Source of the DNA: an uncultured Roseburia sp.
GTDB taxonomy: Bacteria > Bacillota_A > Clostridia > Lachnospirales > Lachnospiraceae
Assembly: GCA_900753715.1 (NCBI GenBank)
Contig: CAAEAE010000065.1
Location: forward strand, 1-64,000
DNA length: 64,000 nucleotides
Direction: 5' to 3'
Position 1 is the first letter of the stretch, and each line of letters begins with the position of its first letter. Of the stretch, positions 41,169-50,600 are shown piece after piece. The notes beneath the pieces are model-generated. The model had not been told where the DNA came from. It saw only the letters and a list, made by a program, of their open reading frames with translations, and did not search any database. A program made the position numbers and the translations under genes.

Positions 41169-42980
41169 GTGTCAATCGACCAGAGTAAGATTCGGAATTT
41201 TTGTATTATTGCACATATCGATCACGGCAAGTCGACACTTGCAGATCGTATTATAGAGAGCACCGGAACGCTGACAAACCGCGAAATGCAGGCGCAGGTG
41301 CTCGATAACATGGAACTTGAGAGAGAGCGTGGAATTACAATCAAATCCCAGGCTGTCCGTATTATTTATAAGGCGAAGGATGGGGAAGAGTATATTTTCA
41401 ATCTCATCGACACGCCGGGGCATGTGGACTTTAACTATGAGGTTTCACGAAGCCTTGCTGCCTGTGACGGAGCCATTCTTGTTGTGGATGCTGCACAGGG
41501 TGTGGAGGCGCAGACACTTGCCAATGTATATCTGGCATTAGACCATGACCTTGATGTGCTTCCGGTCATCAACAAGGTAGATCTTCCGAGTGCGCAGCCG
41601 GATGAGGTGGCGCAGGAGATTGAGGATGTCATCGGAATCGAGGCGCATGACGCACCCCGTATTTCTGCCAAGACCGGACTTAACATTGACCAGGTGTTAG
41701 AACAGATTGTGACCAAAATCCCGGCGCCGATCGGAGATCCGAAGGCACCGCTTAAGGCTTTGATTTTCGATGCACTTTATGATTCCTATAAGGGTGTTAT
41801 TGTATTCTGCCGCCTGAAAGAGGGAACGGTGAAAGTCGGCGATACAATCCGCATGATGGCAACCGGAGCAGAAGAGGAAGTAACAGAGGTAGGCTACTTT
41901 GGTGCCGGACAGTTTATTCCCTGTGAGGAACTGTCTGCCGGCATGGTAGGCTATCTTTGTGCCAGTATCAAAAATGTGCGCGACACGCGGGTCGGCGATA
42001 CGGTTACGAATGCCGCAAACCCTTGTGCAGAGCCACTTCCGGGTTACAAGAAGGTAAATCCGATGGTTTACTGCGGAATGTATCCGGCGGACAGCGCGAG
42101 ATATCCGGATTTACGGGATGCGTTAGAGAAGCTTCAGATTAATGATGCATCGTTACAGTTTGAGCCGGAGACGTCGCTTGCACTCGGTTTCGGATTCCGC
42201 TGTGGATTCCTTGGACTGCTTCATTTAGAGATTATCCAGGAGCGCTTAGAGCGGGAATTTAACCTGGATCTGGTGACAACGGCACCGGGCGTTATCTACA
42301 AAATACACAAGACGGACGGAGAAATAATTGATTTGACGAATCCGTCCAACCTTCCGGACCCGTCCGAAATCGAATATATGGAAGAGCCGGTTGTTTCCGC
42401 GGAGATTATGGTAACCAGTGATTATGTGGGAGCGATTATGACACTGTGTCAGGAACGCCGTGGCGTTTATCTCAGCATGGAGTACACTGAGAAAACGCGT
42501 GCGCTGATTAAGTATGATCTGCCACTAAACGAGATTATCTATGATTTCTTTGATGCGTTAAAATCCCGTTCAAGAGGTTACGCATCGTTTGACTACGAGT
42601 TAAAGGGCTATGAGCGTTCAGAACTGGTGAAATTAGACATTCTCATCAACCATGAGCAGGTCGATGCACTTTCCTTTATCGTATTTAAGGACAGCGCCTA
42701 CGAGAGAGGAAGAAAGATGTGCGAGCGCCTCAAAGAAGAGATTCCAAGACACCTGTTTGAAATACCGATTCAGGCAGCTGTCGGTGGCAAGGTCATTGCG
42801 CGTGAGACAGTAAAGGCAATGCGCAAGGATGTGCTTGCAAAGTGTTACGGTGGTGATATCTCCCGAAAGAGAAAGCTGCTTGAAAAACAGAAGGAAGGAA
42901 AGAAGCGGATGCGCCAGGTCGGAAATGTAGAGATTCCACAGGAAGCATTCATGAGCGTCTTAAAGCTGGACGAGGATTAA
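41169..42980 (+). CDS. lepA: Elongation factor 4 (LepA)
   Basis: This 603-residue translational GTPase acts on the ribosome as a back-translocase or biogenesis factor. G1 is [11 protein letters not shown]3 D-T-P-G-H-V-D, G4 N-K-V-D. The C-terminal domain keeps the LepA end with [13 protein letters not shown] and Q-K-E-G-K-K-R-M. The start is GTG at 41169 behind AAGGAGG. hemW follows 32 bp later, the classical lepA-hemW order of Firmicutes. Confidence 0.97.
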   Translation: MSIDQSKIRNFCIIAHIDHGKSTLADRIIESTGTLTNREMQAQVLDNMELERERGITIKSQAVRIIYKAKDGEEYIFNLIDTPGHVDFNYEVSRSLAACDGAILVVDAAQGVEAQTLANVYLALDHDLDVLPVINKVDLPSAQPDEVAQEIEDVIGIEAHDAPRISAKTGLNIDQVLEQIVTKIPAPIGDPKAPLKALIFDALYDSYKGVIVFCRLKEGTVKVGDTIRMMATGAEEEVTEVGYFGAGQFIPCEELSAGMVGYLCASIKNVRDTRVGDTVTNAANPCAEPLPGYKKVNPMVYCGMYPADSARYPDLRDALEKLQINDASLQFEPETSLALGFGFRCGFLGLLHLEIIQERLEREFNLDLVTTAPGVIYKIHKTDGEIIDLTNPSNLPDPSEIEYMEEPVVSAEIMVTSDYVGAIMTLCQERRGVYLSMEYTEKTRALIKYDLPLNEIIYDFFDALKSRSRGYASFDYELKGYERSELVKLDILINHEQVDALSFIVFKDSAYERGRKMCERLKEEIPRHLFEIPIQAAVGGKVIARETVKAMRKDVLAKCYGGDISRKRKLLEKQKEGKKRMRQVGNVEIPQEAFMSVLKLDED

Positions 42981-43012
42981 ACGAAGAATGTCATTATACA
43001 GGAGGGGAGACC

Positions 43013-44242
43013 ATGGAGAAAAAGGAAATGGAACTGTATGTCCATATTCCGTTTTGCGTGAAAAAATGCAATTACTGTGATTTCCTCTCTTTTTCCGCAG
43101 ATGAGGAAACACAGCAGGAGTATACAAAGGCTTTGTGCAGGGAACTGGAATTTTACGGGGAAAGCAGCAGGGACTATCACGTTTCAACGGTCTATATCGG
43201 AGGAGGGACTCCCTCGTGGCTTAAGGAGGAGTATCTGGCTTCTGTCATGGAGCAGATTCACCGGTCGTTCGCAATTGATAAAGATGCGGAAATTTCCATT
43301 GAATGCAATCCGGGAACCGTGACAGACCATAAATTTGCGGTCTACCGTGACAGCGGCATCAACCGGCTTAGTATTGGCTTACAGTCTGCGGACAATGAAG
43401 AACTAAAACTTCTGGGACGGATTCATACAAAGGAACAGTTTTTAAAGATGTATGCGCTGGCGCGCAAAAATGGATTTGGCAATATCAATATTGATTTGAT
43501 GTACGGGCTTCCGGGACAGACGGTGGAGGCATATTACCGGTCCTTAGAACAGGTGATAAGACTGAAGCCGGAACATATCTCAGCCTATTCGTTAATCATT
43601 GAAAAGGGAACGCCTTTTTACGAGACTTATAAATTCGATGTAGTAAAGCAGGATGCCGGATTAAGGACAGATTTTCTGCCGACAGAGGAACAAATCTGCC
43701 AGATGACCGAACTTACCGATAAAGCATTAAAGACGATGGGATATGAACACTATGAAATCTCTAATTATGCAAAGAAGGGGTTTGCTTGCCGCCACAATAT
43801 CGGTTACTGGAAGCGGACAAGCTACCTTGGAGTAGGACTCGGCGCGGCATCGTTGCTTGACAATATACGGTATTCAAATACCAGAGAACTGTATTCCTAT
43901 CTGGAGGAAACCAGAAATATTCACGGTGGTATCTGGCAGAATCCGCTTCCGGACGGAAGCGTGGACGAACTTTTTGCCACGAATCTTCATGCTTCTGCGG
44001 AACGGGTATCACGAAATGCGCAGATGGAAGAGTTTATGTTTTTGGGACTCCGGATGATACGGGGAATTTCCCGTGACGAGTTTCAGGCTGCATTTCAGAT
44101 TCCGATTGAAGCAGTCTATCAGGATGTTATGATGCGCCTGATGCAGGAGAAGCTTTTGGAAAAGCGGGAAGGGCGCATTTATCTGACCGAGAAGGGGCAG
44201 GATGTGAGCAATTATGCACTGTCACAGTTCCTGCTTTCGTGA
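43013..44242 (+). CDS. hemW: Radical SAM heme chaperone HemW
   Basis: This 409-residue protein is HemN-like, with Y-V-H-I-P-F-C-V-K-K-C-N-Y-C-D-F holding the C-x3-C-x2-C cluster; the extra cysteine that follows in true coproporphyrinogen oxidase HemN is absent here (C-D-F), as in HemW. Y-I-G-G-G-T-P-S, G-L-Q-S and D-L-M-Y-G-L-P-G-Q-T are family motifs. HemW binds and delivers heme rather than oxidising porphyrin. AGGAGGGGAG precedes the ATG. Confidence 0.93.
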   Translation: MEKKEMELYVHIPFCVKKCNYCDFLSFSADEETQQEYTKALCRELEFYGESSRDYHVSTVYIGGGTPSWLKEEYLASVMEQIHRSFAIDKDAEISIECNPGTVTDHKFAVYRDSGINRLSIGLQSADNEELKLLGRIHTKEQFLKMYALARKNGFGNINIDLMYGLPGQTVEAYYRSLEQVIRLKPEHISAYSLIIEKGTPFYETYKFDVVKQDAGLRTDFLPTEEQICQMTELTDKALKTMGYEHYEISNYAKKGFACRHNIGYWKRTSYLGVGLGAASLLDNIRYSNTRELYSYLEETRNIHGGIWQNPLPDGSVDELFATNLHASAERVSRNAQMEEFMFLGLRMIRGISRDEFQAAFQIPIEAVYQDVMMRLMQEKLLEKREGRIYLTEKGQDVSNYALSQFLLS

Positions 44243-44358
44243 CATTCCATTTGGAATCTGTATATTAAGAAAAATTTAACTGGCTTTTTTGCCGGGGAAA
44301 CGATACAATGAAAACAGGGAGCATATTCCCAATTTAATTAGAACGAGAGAGTTTAATT

Positions 44359-45918
44359 GTGGACAAGAACAGAAGGAAAAGAAAACGAATCAGAAACCTT
44401 ATTAACATAGCCGGGTGCACATTTTGTCTGTTGCTGGTGCTTTTGATTTTTCGCGGAGTCGGATATCTTCTTGAAAAGCACAGTACACATTCCGGTGTGG
44501 ATTCCGCCAACGATGTGACAGAGTCATCCCAGAATCTTGCTGCGCAGACAGAAGAGACGGAGATAGAAACGGAGACGGAGGAACAGAAGCTGGTCATCTG
44601 TTTAGACCCCGGTCACGGAGGAAAAGACCCGGGAACCAATTCAGGAGAGCGCTATGAAAAAGATGATGTTTTAAAACTTGCAAATAAAACAGCAGAGTAT
44701 TTAAAAACACAGGATGTAGAGGTGGTGCTCACGCGTACGGGAGATGAATTCCCAAGCCTTGAGGAGCGCGCCCAGATTGCAAATGAGAGTAACGCAGACT
44801 ACTTTGTTTCTTTCCATCGCAATGAGGGAGACGGCTACGGTGTAGAGTGCTGGGTGAACAAAGAGGCAGAGGCGGCGGATATTGCACTGGCAGAGGATAT
44901 CATGAGCGCACTTGAATCCATTGGAATCCAGAGAAACCGCGGTGTAAAGTACGGTTCCCAGAGCAATTCGGATGAAAATTATTATGTCAATAACCATACG
45001 GAGATGACGTCCTGCCTGATTGAGTTTGGATTTATCAATGATACAACAGATAATGAGCTTTTTGATGCGCACTTAGATGAGTATGGAAAAGCAATCGGTG
45101 AGGCAATTTTACGTGCCGCAGAGGAATCCTCTGCTGTGACAGAGCCGGAAACCGAGACGGAGAATACAACGACGGACACGTCAGACCGCGAGCCGAATAC
45201 GATTATCGAGAATGTGTCAAGCCTTGACGAAACCTGCATTGATTATGGACACGGATCCAATACGGATGAAAACAACCGTCCGGATGGAGCAACCATGTAC
45301 CAGGAGAAGTATGGAGATACGTACAATGCAATCTTTATCAAGGAAGCGGATGAAAAGAAAATTTATCTGACATTTGACGAAGGATATGAGTACGGATATT
45401 CCGAGTCCATTTTAAATACGCTCAAAGAGAAGAATGTCAAGGCAGTCTTTTTTGTGACAAAACCATATGCGGTTGCGGATCCGGAACTGGTGCAGCGCAT
45501 GATTGATGAGGGGCACACAGTCGGAAACCACTCCGTGAACCATCCGGCAAACGGACTTCCGTCAGAGACCATTGACGAGCAGACCAATGAGGTTATGGAG
45601 ACACACGAATATGTGAAGGAAAACTTTGGCGGATATGAGATGCATTATTTCCGCTTCCCGGCAGGAAAGTTCAGCGAACAGTCTCTTGCAATTGTAAATA
45701 ACTGCAACTATACCAGCGTATTCTGGAGCTTCGCATATTATGATTATGATGTGAACAACCAGCCGGATCAGACGGCAAGTTTACAGAAGCTGATGGATAA
45801 GCTTCATCCGGGTGCAGTTTACCTGCTTCACGCAGAATCAGAGACGAATGCTGCAATCTTGGGACAGTTTATTGATGATGCAAGAGCAGCCGGTTACGAA
45901 TTTGCACAGTTATTATAG
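44359..45918 (+). CDS. Fused N-acetylmuramoyl-L-alanine amidase and polysaccharide deacetylase (CwlD-PdaA-like)
   Basis: This 519-residue protein has an N-terminal membrane segment (about 14-36), an acidic Thr/Glu linker, an Amidase_3 domain (about 75-255) and a NodB-type deacetylase (about 325-515). The amidase shows D-P-G-H-G-G-K-D-P-G, S-F-H-R-N-E and C-L-I-E-F-G-F-I with the catalytic glutamate. The deacetylase shows Y-L-T-F-D-E-G-Y-E, G-N-H-S-V-N-H-P and P-G-A-V-Y-L-L-H, close to PdaA, which also departs from the usual T-F-D-D-G. In Bacillus, CwlD and PdaA act in succession to form muramic delta-lactam of spore cortex. The start is GTG with only a weak GAGAG ahead. Confidence 0.85.
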   Translation: MDKNRRKRKRIRNLINIAGCTFCLLLVLLIFRGVGYLLEKHSTHSGVDSANDVTESSQNLAAQTEETEIETETEEQKLVICLDPGHGGKDPGTNSGERYEKDDVLKLANKTAEYLKTQDVEVVLTRTGDEFPSLEERAQIANESNADYFVSFHRNEGDGYGVECWVNKEAEAADIALAEDIMSALESIGIQRNRGVKYGSQSNSDENYYVNNHTEMTSCLIEFGFINDTTDNELFDAHLDEYGKAIGEAILRAAEESSAVTEPETETENTTTDTSDREPNTIIENVSSLDETCIDYGHGSNTDENNRPDGATMYQEKYGDTYNAIFIKEADEKKIYLTFDEGYEYGYSESILNTLKEKNVKAVFFVTKPYAVADPELVQRMIDEGHTVGNHSVNHPANGLPSETIDEQTNEVMETHEYVKENFGGYEMHYFRFPAGKFSEQSLAIVNNCNYTSVFWSFAYYDYDVNNQPDQTASLQKLMDKLHPGAVYLLHAESETNAAILGQFIDDARAAGYEFAQLL

Positions 45919-45963
45919 AAGATAACATAGAAGCAGTGCAGAAAAAGGGAGGATGTACAACAA

Positions 45964-47274
45964 ATGGAGGAATCAAAGAAAAGTGCTGTATGGAAAAAAA
46001 TTCTCGCACCGTTAGGAGTAATGGTTGTGATACTTGCGGCGATATTGATGGCGATTTTAAAACTGGTAGAGCTTCGGATTATCAGCACGGTGACGGGAAT
46101 GGTACTCATCTGTGTCATAATTGTCGCTGTGTTTGGTCTGATATTTGCTGTATTAAAAGCTGTCGTTGAACCGATTTTAGCGGTAGTGGGAAAGGCAGGA
46201 AATGGAAAGGAAGATAAATTTTCTGCAAAGGTGGACCGTGTGGCATCGCGTGACGATGAACTTGGAAAGCTTATCCGCACGATTCGAGAGGAGACCACTT
46301 CATTTGCAAATGTGCTTTCCGGAATCCGCAAGGCATCCGATGAACTTGGTGCGGTATCCGATGATTTTCAGAAGATTTTTGGTGATATGACATCATCGCT
46401 TGAGGATACCGGCGAGGCAGTGGAAAAGATTGCAGGCAATACCGTATCGCAGGCTGACCATACGCTTGACATGAAAGAAAAGATTGATGCTATCAGCCAG
46501 TCTATCGACCGCATTTCCGAGAATATCGAGCATCTGACAAAGAGCGCAGCAACAGTCAGAGAGTGTAACGATTCCGCAGAGGGCATTATGAAGGAGTTGA
46601 TTACCATCAGCCGGGAGAGCGGGGAGGCGATTGATAACGTCAGAAAGCAGACAGACCTTACCAATAAATCCGCACAGCAGATTCGAACCGCAACGGAGAT
46701 TATTGCCGGCATTTCCAGCCAGACCAATCTTCTGGCATTAAATGCAAGCATTGAGGCGGCAAGAGCAGGAGAACACGGAAAAGGATTTGCAGTTGTTGCA
46801 GAGGAAATCCGTACACTGGCTGACCAGTCCAGAGAGTCTACCGAGCAGATTAACCAGATTGTCAATGACCTGATTCAGAATTCTGATGTCAGCGTGGAGA
46901 TTACGGAAAAGGTGACAGAAGCCTTTGCAAGACAGAACGAAAAGATTCAGGATACGGAAGAAATCTTTAAGTCTTTAAATACTGAAATCCAGCAGGTAAG
47001 TGATTCTATCGGCGGAATCGGCATGGAAGTAGGCGAGTTAAAAGATCACAAGAATGTGATTGAGAATGGAATTACATCTCTGACCGAGGTGGCAGAACAG
47101 AATGCGGACAGTGCAAAAGTCACCACAGACAATATGGAGAAATTCCGTGAGATTGCAGGGGAATGTGATGCCGTACAGGAACGTGTAGTTTCCGTATCGG
47201 ATGAACTGCTTGATTACATTAAACAGGTGAATACAGAGAATATCCGCAGCAAGAGAGAAAAGCTGTTAGGATAA
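45964..47274 (+). CDS. Methyl-accepting chemotaxis-type signalling protein without ligand domain
   Basis: This 436-residue protein has two closely spaced membrane helices (about 15-36 and 42-66) with only a few residues between them, so there is no extracellular sensor. A HAMP-like stretch and a long coiled-coil signalling domain follow. The hairpin tip reads [13 protein letters not shown] and continues [16 protein letters not shown]. It probably senses an internal or membrane cue. GGGAGG precedes the ATG, 45 bp after the amidase-deacetylase gene. No che or flagellar genes are in the window. Confidence 0.9.
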   Translation: MEESKKSAVWKKILAPLGVMVVILAAILMAILKLVELRIISTVTGMVLICVIIVAVFGLIFAVLKAVVEPILAVVGKAGNGKEDKFSAKVDRVASRDDELGKLIRTIREETTSFANVLSGIRKASDELGAVSDDFQKIFGDMTSSLEDTGEAVEKIAGNTVSQADHTLDMKEKIDAISQSIDRISENIEHLTKSAATVRECNDSAEGIMKELITISRESGEAIDNVRKQTDLTNKSAQQIRTATEIIAGISSQTNLLALNASIEAARAGEHGKGFAVVAEEIRTLADQSRESTEQINQIVNDLIQNSDVSVEITEKVTEAFARQNEKIQDTEEIFKSLNTEIQQVSDSIGGIGMEVGELKDHKNVIENGITSLTEVAEQNADSAKVTTDNMEKFREIAGECDAVQERVVSVSDELLDYIKQVNTENIRSKREKLLG

Positions 47275-47301
47275 GCAGAAAACAGAATCAGAAGAAATAA
47301 G

Positions 47302-47335
47302 AGGGAACTTTCCGTTAGGGAGGTTCCCTTTTTTT
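47302..47335 (+). terminator. Rho-independent terminator after the chemoreceptor gene
   Basis: GGGAAC pairs with GTTCCC (flanking G and C included) around an inner CC/GG pair and is followed by seven T. Confidence 0.8.
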
Positions 47336-47373
47336 CGAATAATGGGCATCGCGATAACTTGAGAAAATCTACA

Positions 47374-47399
47374 ACATAAAAATATAAAATATTTTATGT
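47374..47399. promoter_or_regulatory. A/T inverted repeat upstream of the arabinanase gene
   Basis: ACATAAAA and TTTTATGT flank an A/T centre, about 175 bp before the promoter. It could be an operator or simply A/T-rich sequence. The remaining A-rich bases 47400-47570 show no gene. Confidence 0.25.
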
Positions 47400-47572
47400 A
47401 AAAATTAAGAGAACTTTTTTATTCAAATTGTCATGAACCAAAGTACCAGAGAACATAGGGATAGCAAAAGAAGAGAACAAAAAATGCACAAATAGAGAGA
47501 AATGAAACTGTGTAAAACAACAGAAAATTAAGAAAAACTTAAAATAGTTTAGTGCAAAGTAAACAACCGTGC

Positions 47573-47578
47573 TATACT
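47573..47578 (+). promoter_or_regulatory. Extended -10 element of the arabinanase gene
   Basis: TG-C-TATACT, an extended -10, lies 43 bases before the start; the -35 region is poor, which fits regulated expression. Confidence 0.5.
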
Positions 47579-47620
47579 GTCCGTGGAGAAGTAAAACCAT
47601 GAAATATGCAGGAGGGAGAC

Positions 47621-50600
47621 ATGAAAAGAAAATGGCGTAAAACGCTGTCCGCAACAATGGCAGTCTTACTTGCGGCAGCTCCGATGGGGAGTATCGGGAC
47701 AAAGACATGGGCACAAGAGAATGGAACGCTGATTACGGAAAGCGAGATGGAAGAAATTTTAGCGGGTGATACGGGGACATCCGCGACGGTCAGAACAAGA
47801 CAGTCCGTGCATGATCCGTCGATTGTGGCGGATGATGGCACTTACTATGTTTTTGGCTCTCACATGGGCACAGCGAAGACGACGGATTTAAGTAACTGGG
47901 AATTACTATACAGCGAGAATAACGCAGACTGTGGATTATTCGGAAATGCGGCAGGGGAGACGGTGTCTTACGAGGAGGCGTTTAAGGAAAATGCCTATCA
48001 GGGAACAGTGAGTGTTTGCAGGGCAGACGGAACAAAGCTGGAGGTTGACTTTGGTACTTACGATGCGGCGGCATGGATTGAGGATAACACGGTTTCAGGT
48101 AATATGTGGGCGCCGGATGTGATTTACAATACGACGATGAACAAATGGTGTATGTACTTAAGTTTAAATGGTGCAAACTGGGATTCGACTATCATTCTTC
48201 TGACAGCGGATGATGTGGAAGGACCTTATGTTTATCAGGGACCGGTGGTATTTACCGGATTTTCAACAGCAGATTCCGACGATTCCTTTCACGATACGGA
48301 TTTGGAACTGGTATTAGGGGATTTAGACGAGCTTCCGGAGAAATACAGACAGCGGACAGATACCAGCAACGGAACCTGGGGAGAGTGGTGGCCGCATGCC
48401 ATTGACCCGACTGTATTTTACGGCGATGATGGAAAACTCTGGCTTGCCTATGGCTCCTGGTCAGGTGGAATCTGTATGTTAGAGCTGGATGAGAATACGG
48501 GACTGCGCGATTACACGGTCGTGTATGACAGCGACAGTGATACGCTCGGAAAAAGTTATACCAGTGATGCGTATTTTGGAAAACGGATTGCCGGCGGTTA
48601 TTATGTGTCAGGAGAAGGTCCTTATATCCAGAAAATCGGAAACTATTATTATCTGTTTATGTCCTACGGTTTTTATTCGCCGGAGGGCGGTTATCAGATG
48701 CGTATTTTCCGTTCAGAGAACCCGGATGGACCGTATGTGGATGCACAGGGAAACAGCGCGTGCTATACCGGATATGTGCACAACTATAATGGAAGCGATA
48801 CCCGCGGTGAGCGTCTGATGGCAGGCTATAAGTGGGACAGCATGGATGTGGCGGAAGTGGCACAGGGACATAATTCGGTATTTGTAGATACAGATGGAAA
48901 AGCATATGTCATTTACCATACAAAGTTTGCAGACGGTACGGCGTCGCATGAGCTTCGGGTACATCAGCTTTTTGTCAATGAAGATGGCTGGCTTGTGGCA
49001 GCACCTTACGAGTATGACGGAGAGACGCTTTCAGACAGTGGATATGAGGTGTCACAGGTGACGGGAGAGTATGGTACGATTTTACACTCGTATGTGCAGG
49101 ATTATGCGGGTTTGGAGTATGCGACACCACAGCAGATTGTGTTAAATGAGGATGGTTCAATTACCGGAAGTTATACCGGAACCTGGAGTGTGGATGCGGA
49201 CAGTCCTAATATTGAACTTGTCATGGATGGACATACCTACCGGGGCGTTCTGATTGAACAGAAGGTGGATAATGAGAACTATTCGACACTTTGCTTTACG
49301 GCGGTGAATGAAGAAGGACTTTGTATCTGGGGAGCAATGTCTTCCGATGCAAAAAGTATTATTGCACAGAATGTGAAAAACTTTGATTTTGGAGTGCCGG
49401 AAAGTACCTATACGGATATTGAACTTCCGACAGAGGGAAATAGCGGTGCGGTCATTTCCTGGAGTTCTTCGGATGAAAGTGTCATAAGTGCAGACGGAAC
49501 AGTGGCAGCAAATCGCACAGAAGATGTGCAGGTAACTTTGACCGCAACGATTGGCAAGGGAAGCTATTATTATCTGCTGGATTTCCCGGTTACGGTGAAG
49601 GCGGGAGACGGGACATTTTCCGAGAGAACGCTGATTGCATCTTATTTCACCGATAATCCGCAGGATTTGTCTGTGGTGATGGACGGAAGTCTTTCGGTGG
49701 CAAACCCGTTTTATGACGGAACGACGCACGGGATTGATATATCCGGTGGTGTCAGTGTGGAGTTTGATGTGGAAAAAACAGGCGATTTACATATGCTTGG
49801 AACAATTCTTGCATTTCTTGGAAGCGGGCGGCTTTATTTTACCCCGGGTTCCTATCTCGGCTATAATGCGACCGGCGGATATTTCGATGCCAACATAAAA
49901 GACTGGTCGCTTGTGCAGGATTACATCGGCGATGGCGCTCATGTGAAATTGGAATTTTTACAGGATGGCTTTGGCGTCTATGTGGATGGAACGCTGGTGT
50001 ATGATGAAGAAATTGTTTCCACGGAAAATGGCGGCGGCACGCTGACGGACTACACCAAGGTGTTAAAATGGCTCAACGAAAGTGCTGAAACCTTGTATTT
50101 CGGGTATGGCTCCTGGTGGGCATCCGTCGGGGATGACGAGGCAAATTGTACCATCAGCAATGTAGAATGTTATGCAGAGACAACGACGGCTTCTTCGAGT
50201 ACCGCAGATGCAGTGGTATGGTATGAAAAGGATGAGGTGACGCTTGCGTCAAGTGATGCCATTACCTATGAGGAAAATCCGTTTTACGGAGAGGAGACAG
50301 ACTGCCTGTATCTCGCCTATACGATTAATTTTGCATCGGATGCCGCAAAAAACGGCTGGGATGGCGTGATGAGCTTTTTCAATTCCACGACGTCTGGAAG
50401 AATCTCCGTGCAGACCAATCCGTATATTTGTTTTAACGCCGGAGATGGCAACTGGATGGATTTGAACAACCCGAGTAATACGGCAAACGGTGGAACGAAC
50501 TGGGCGGCTACGGCGGAGACTGGAACAGATTACCGGGTTGAGATTTTAATTACCACAAGCGGTGTGACGATGTCGGTAGACGGGGAAACGATTGCAGTCA

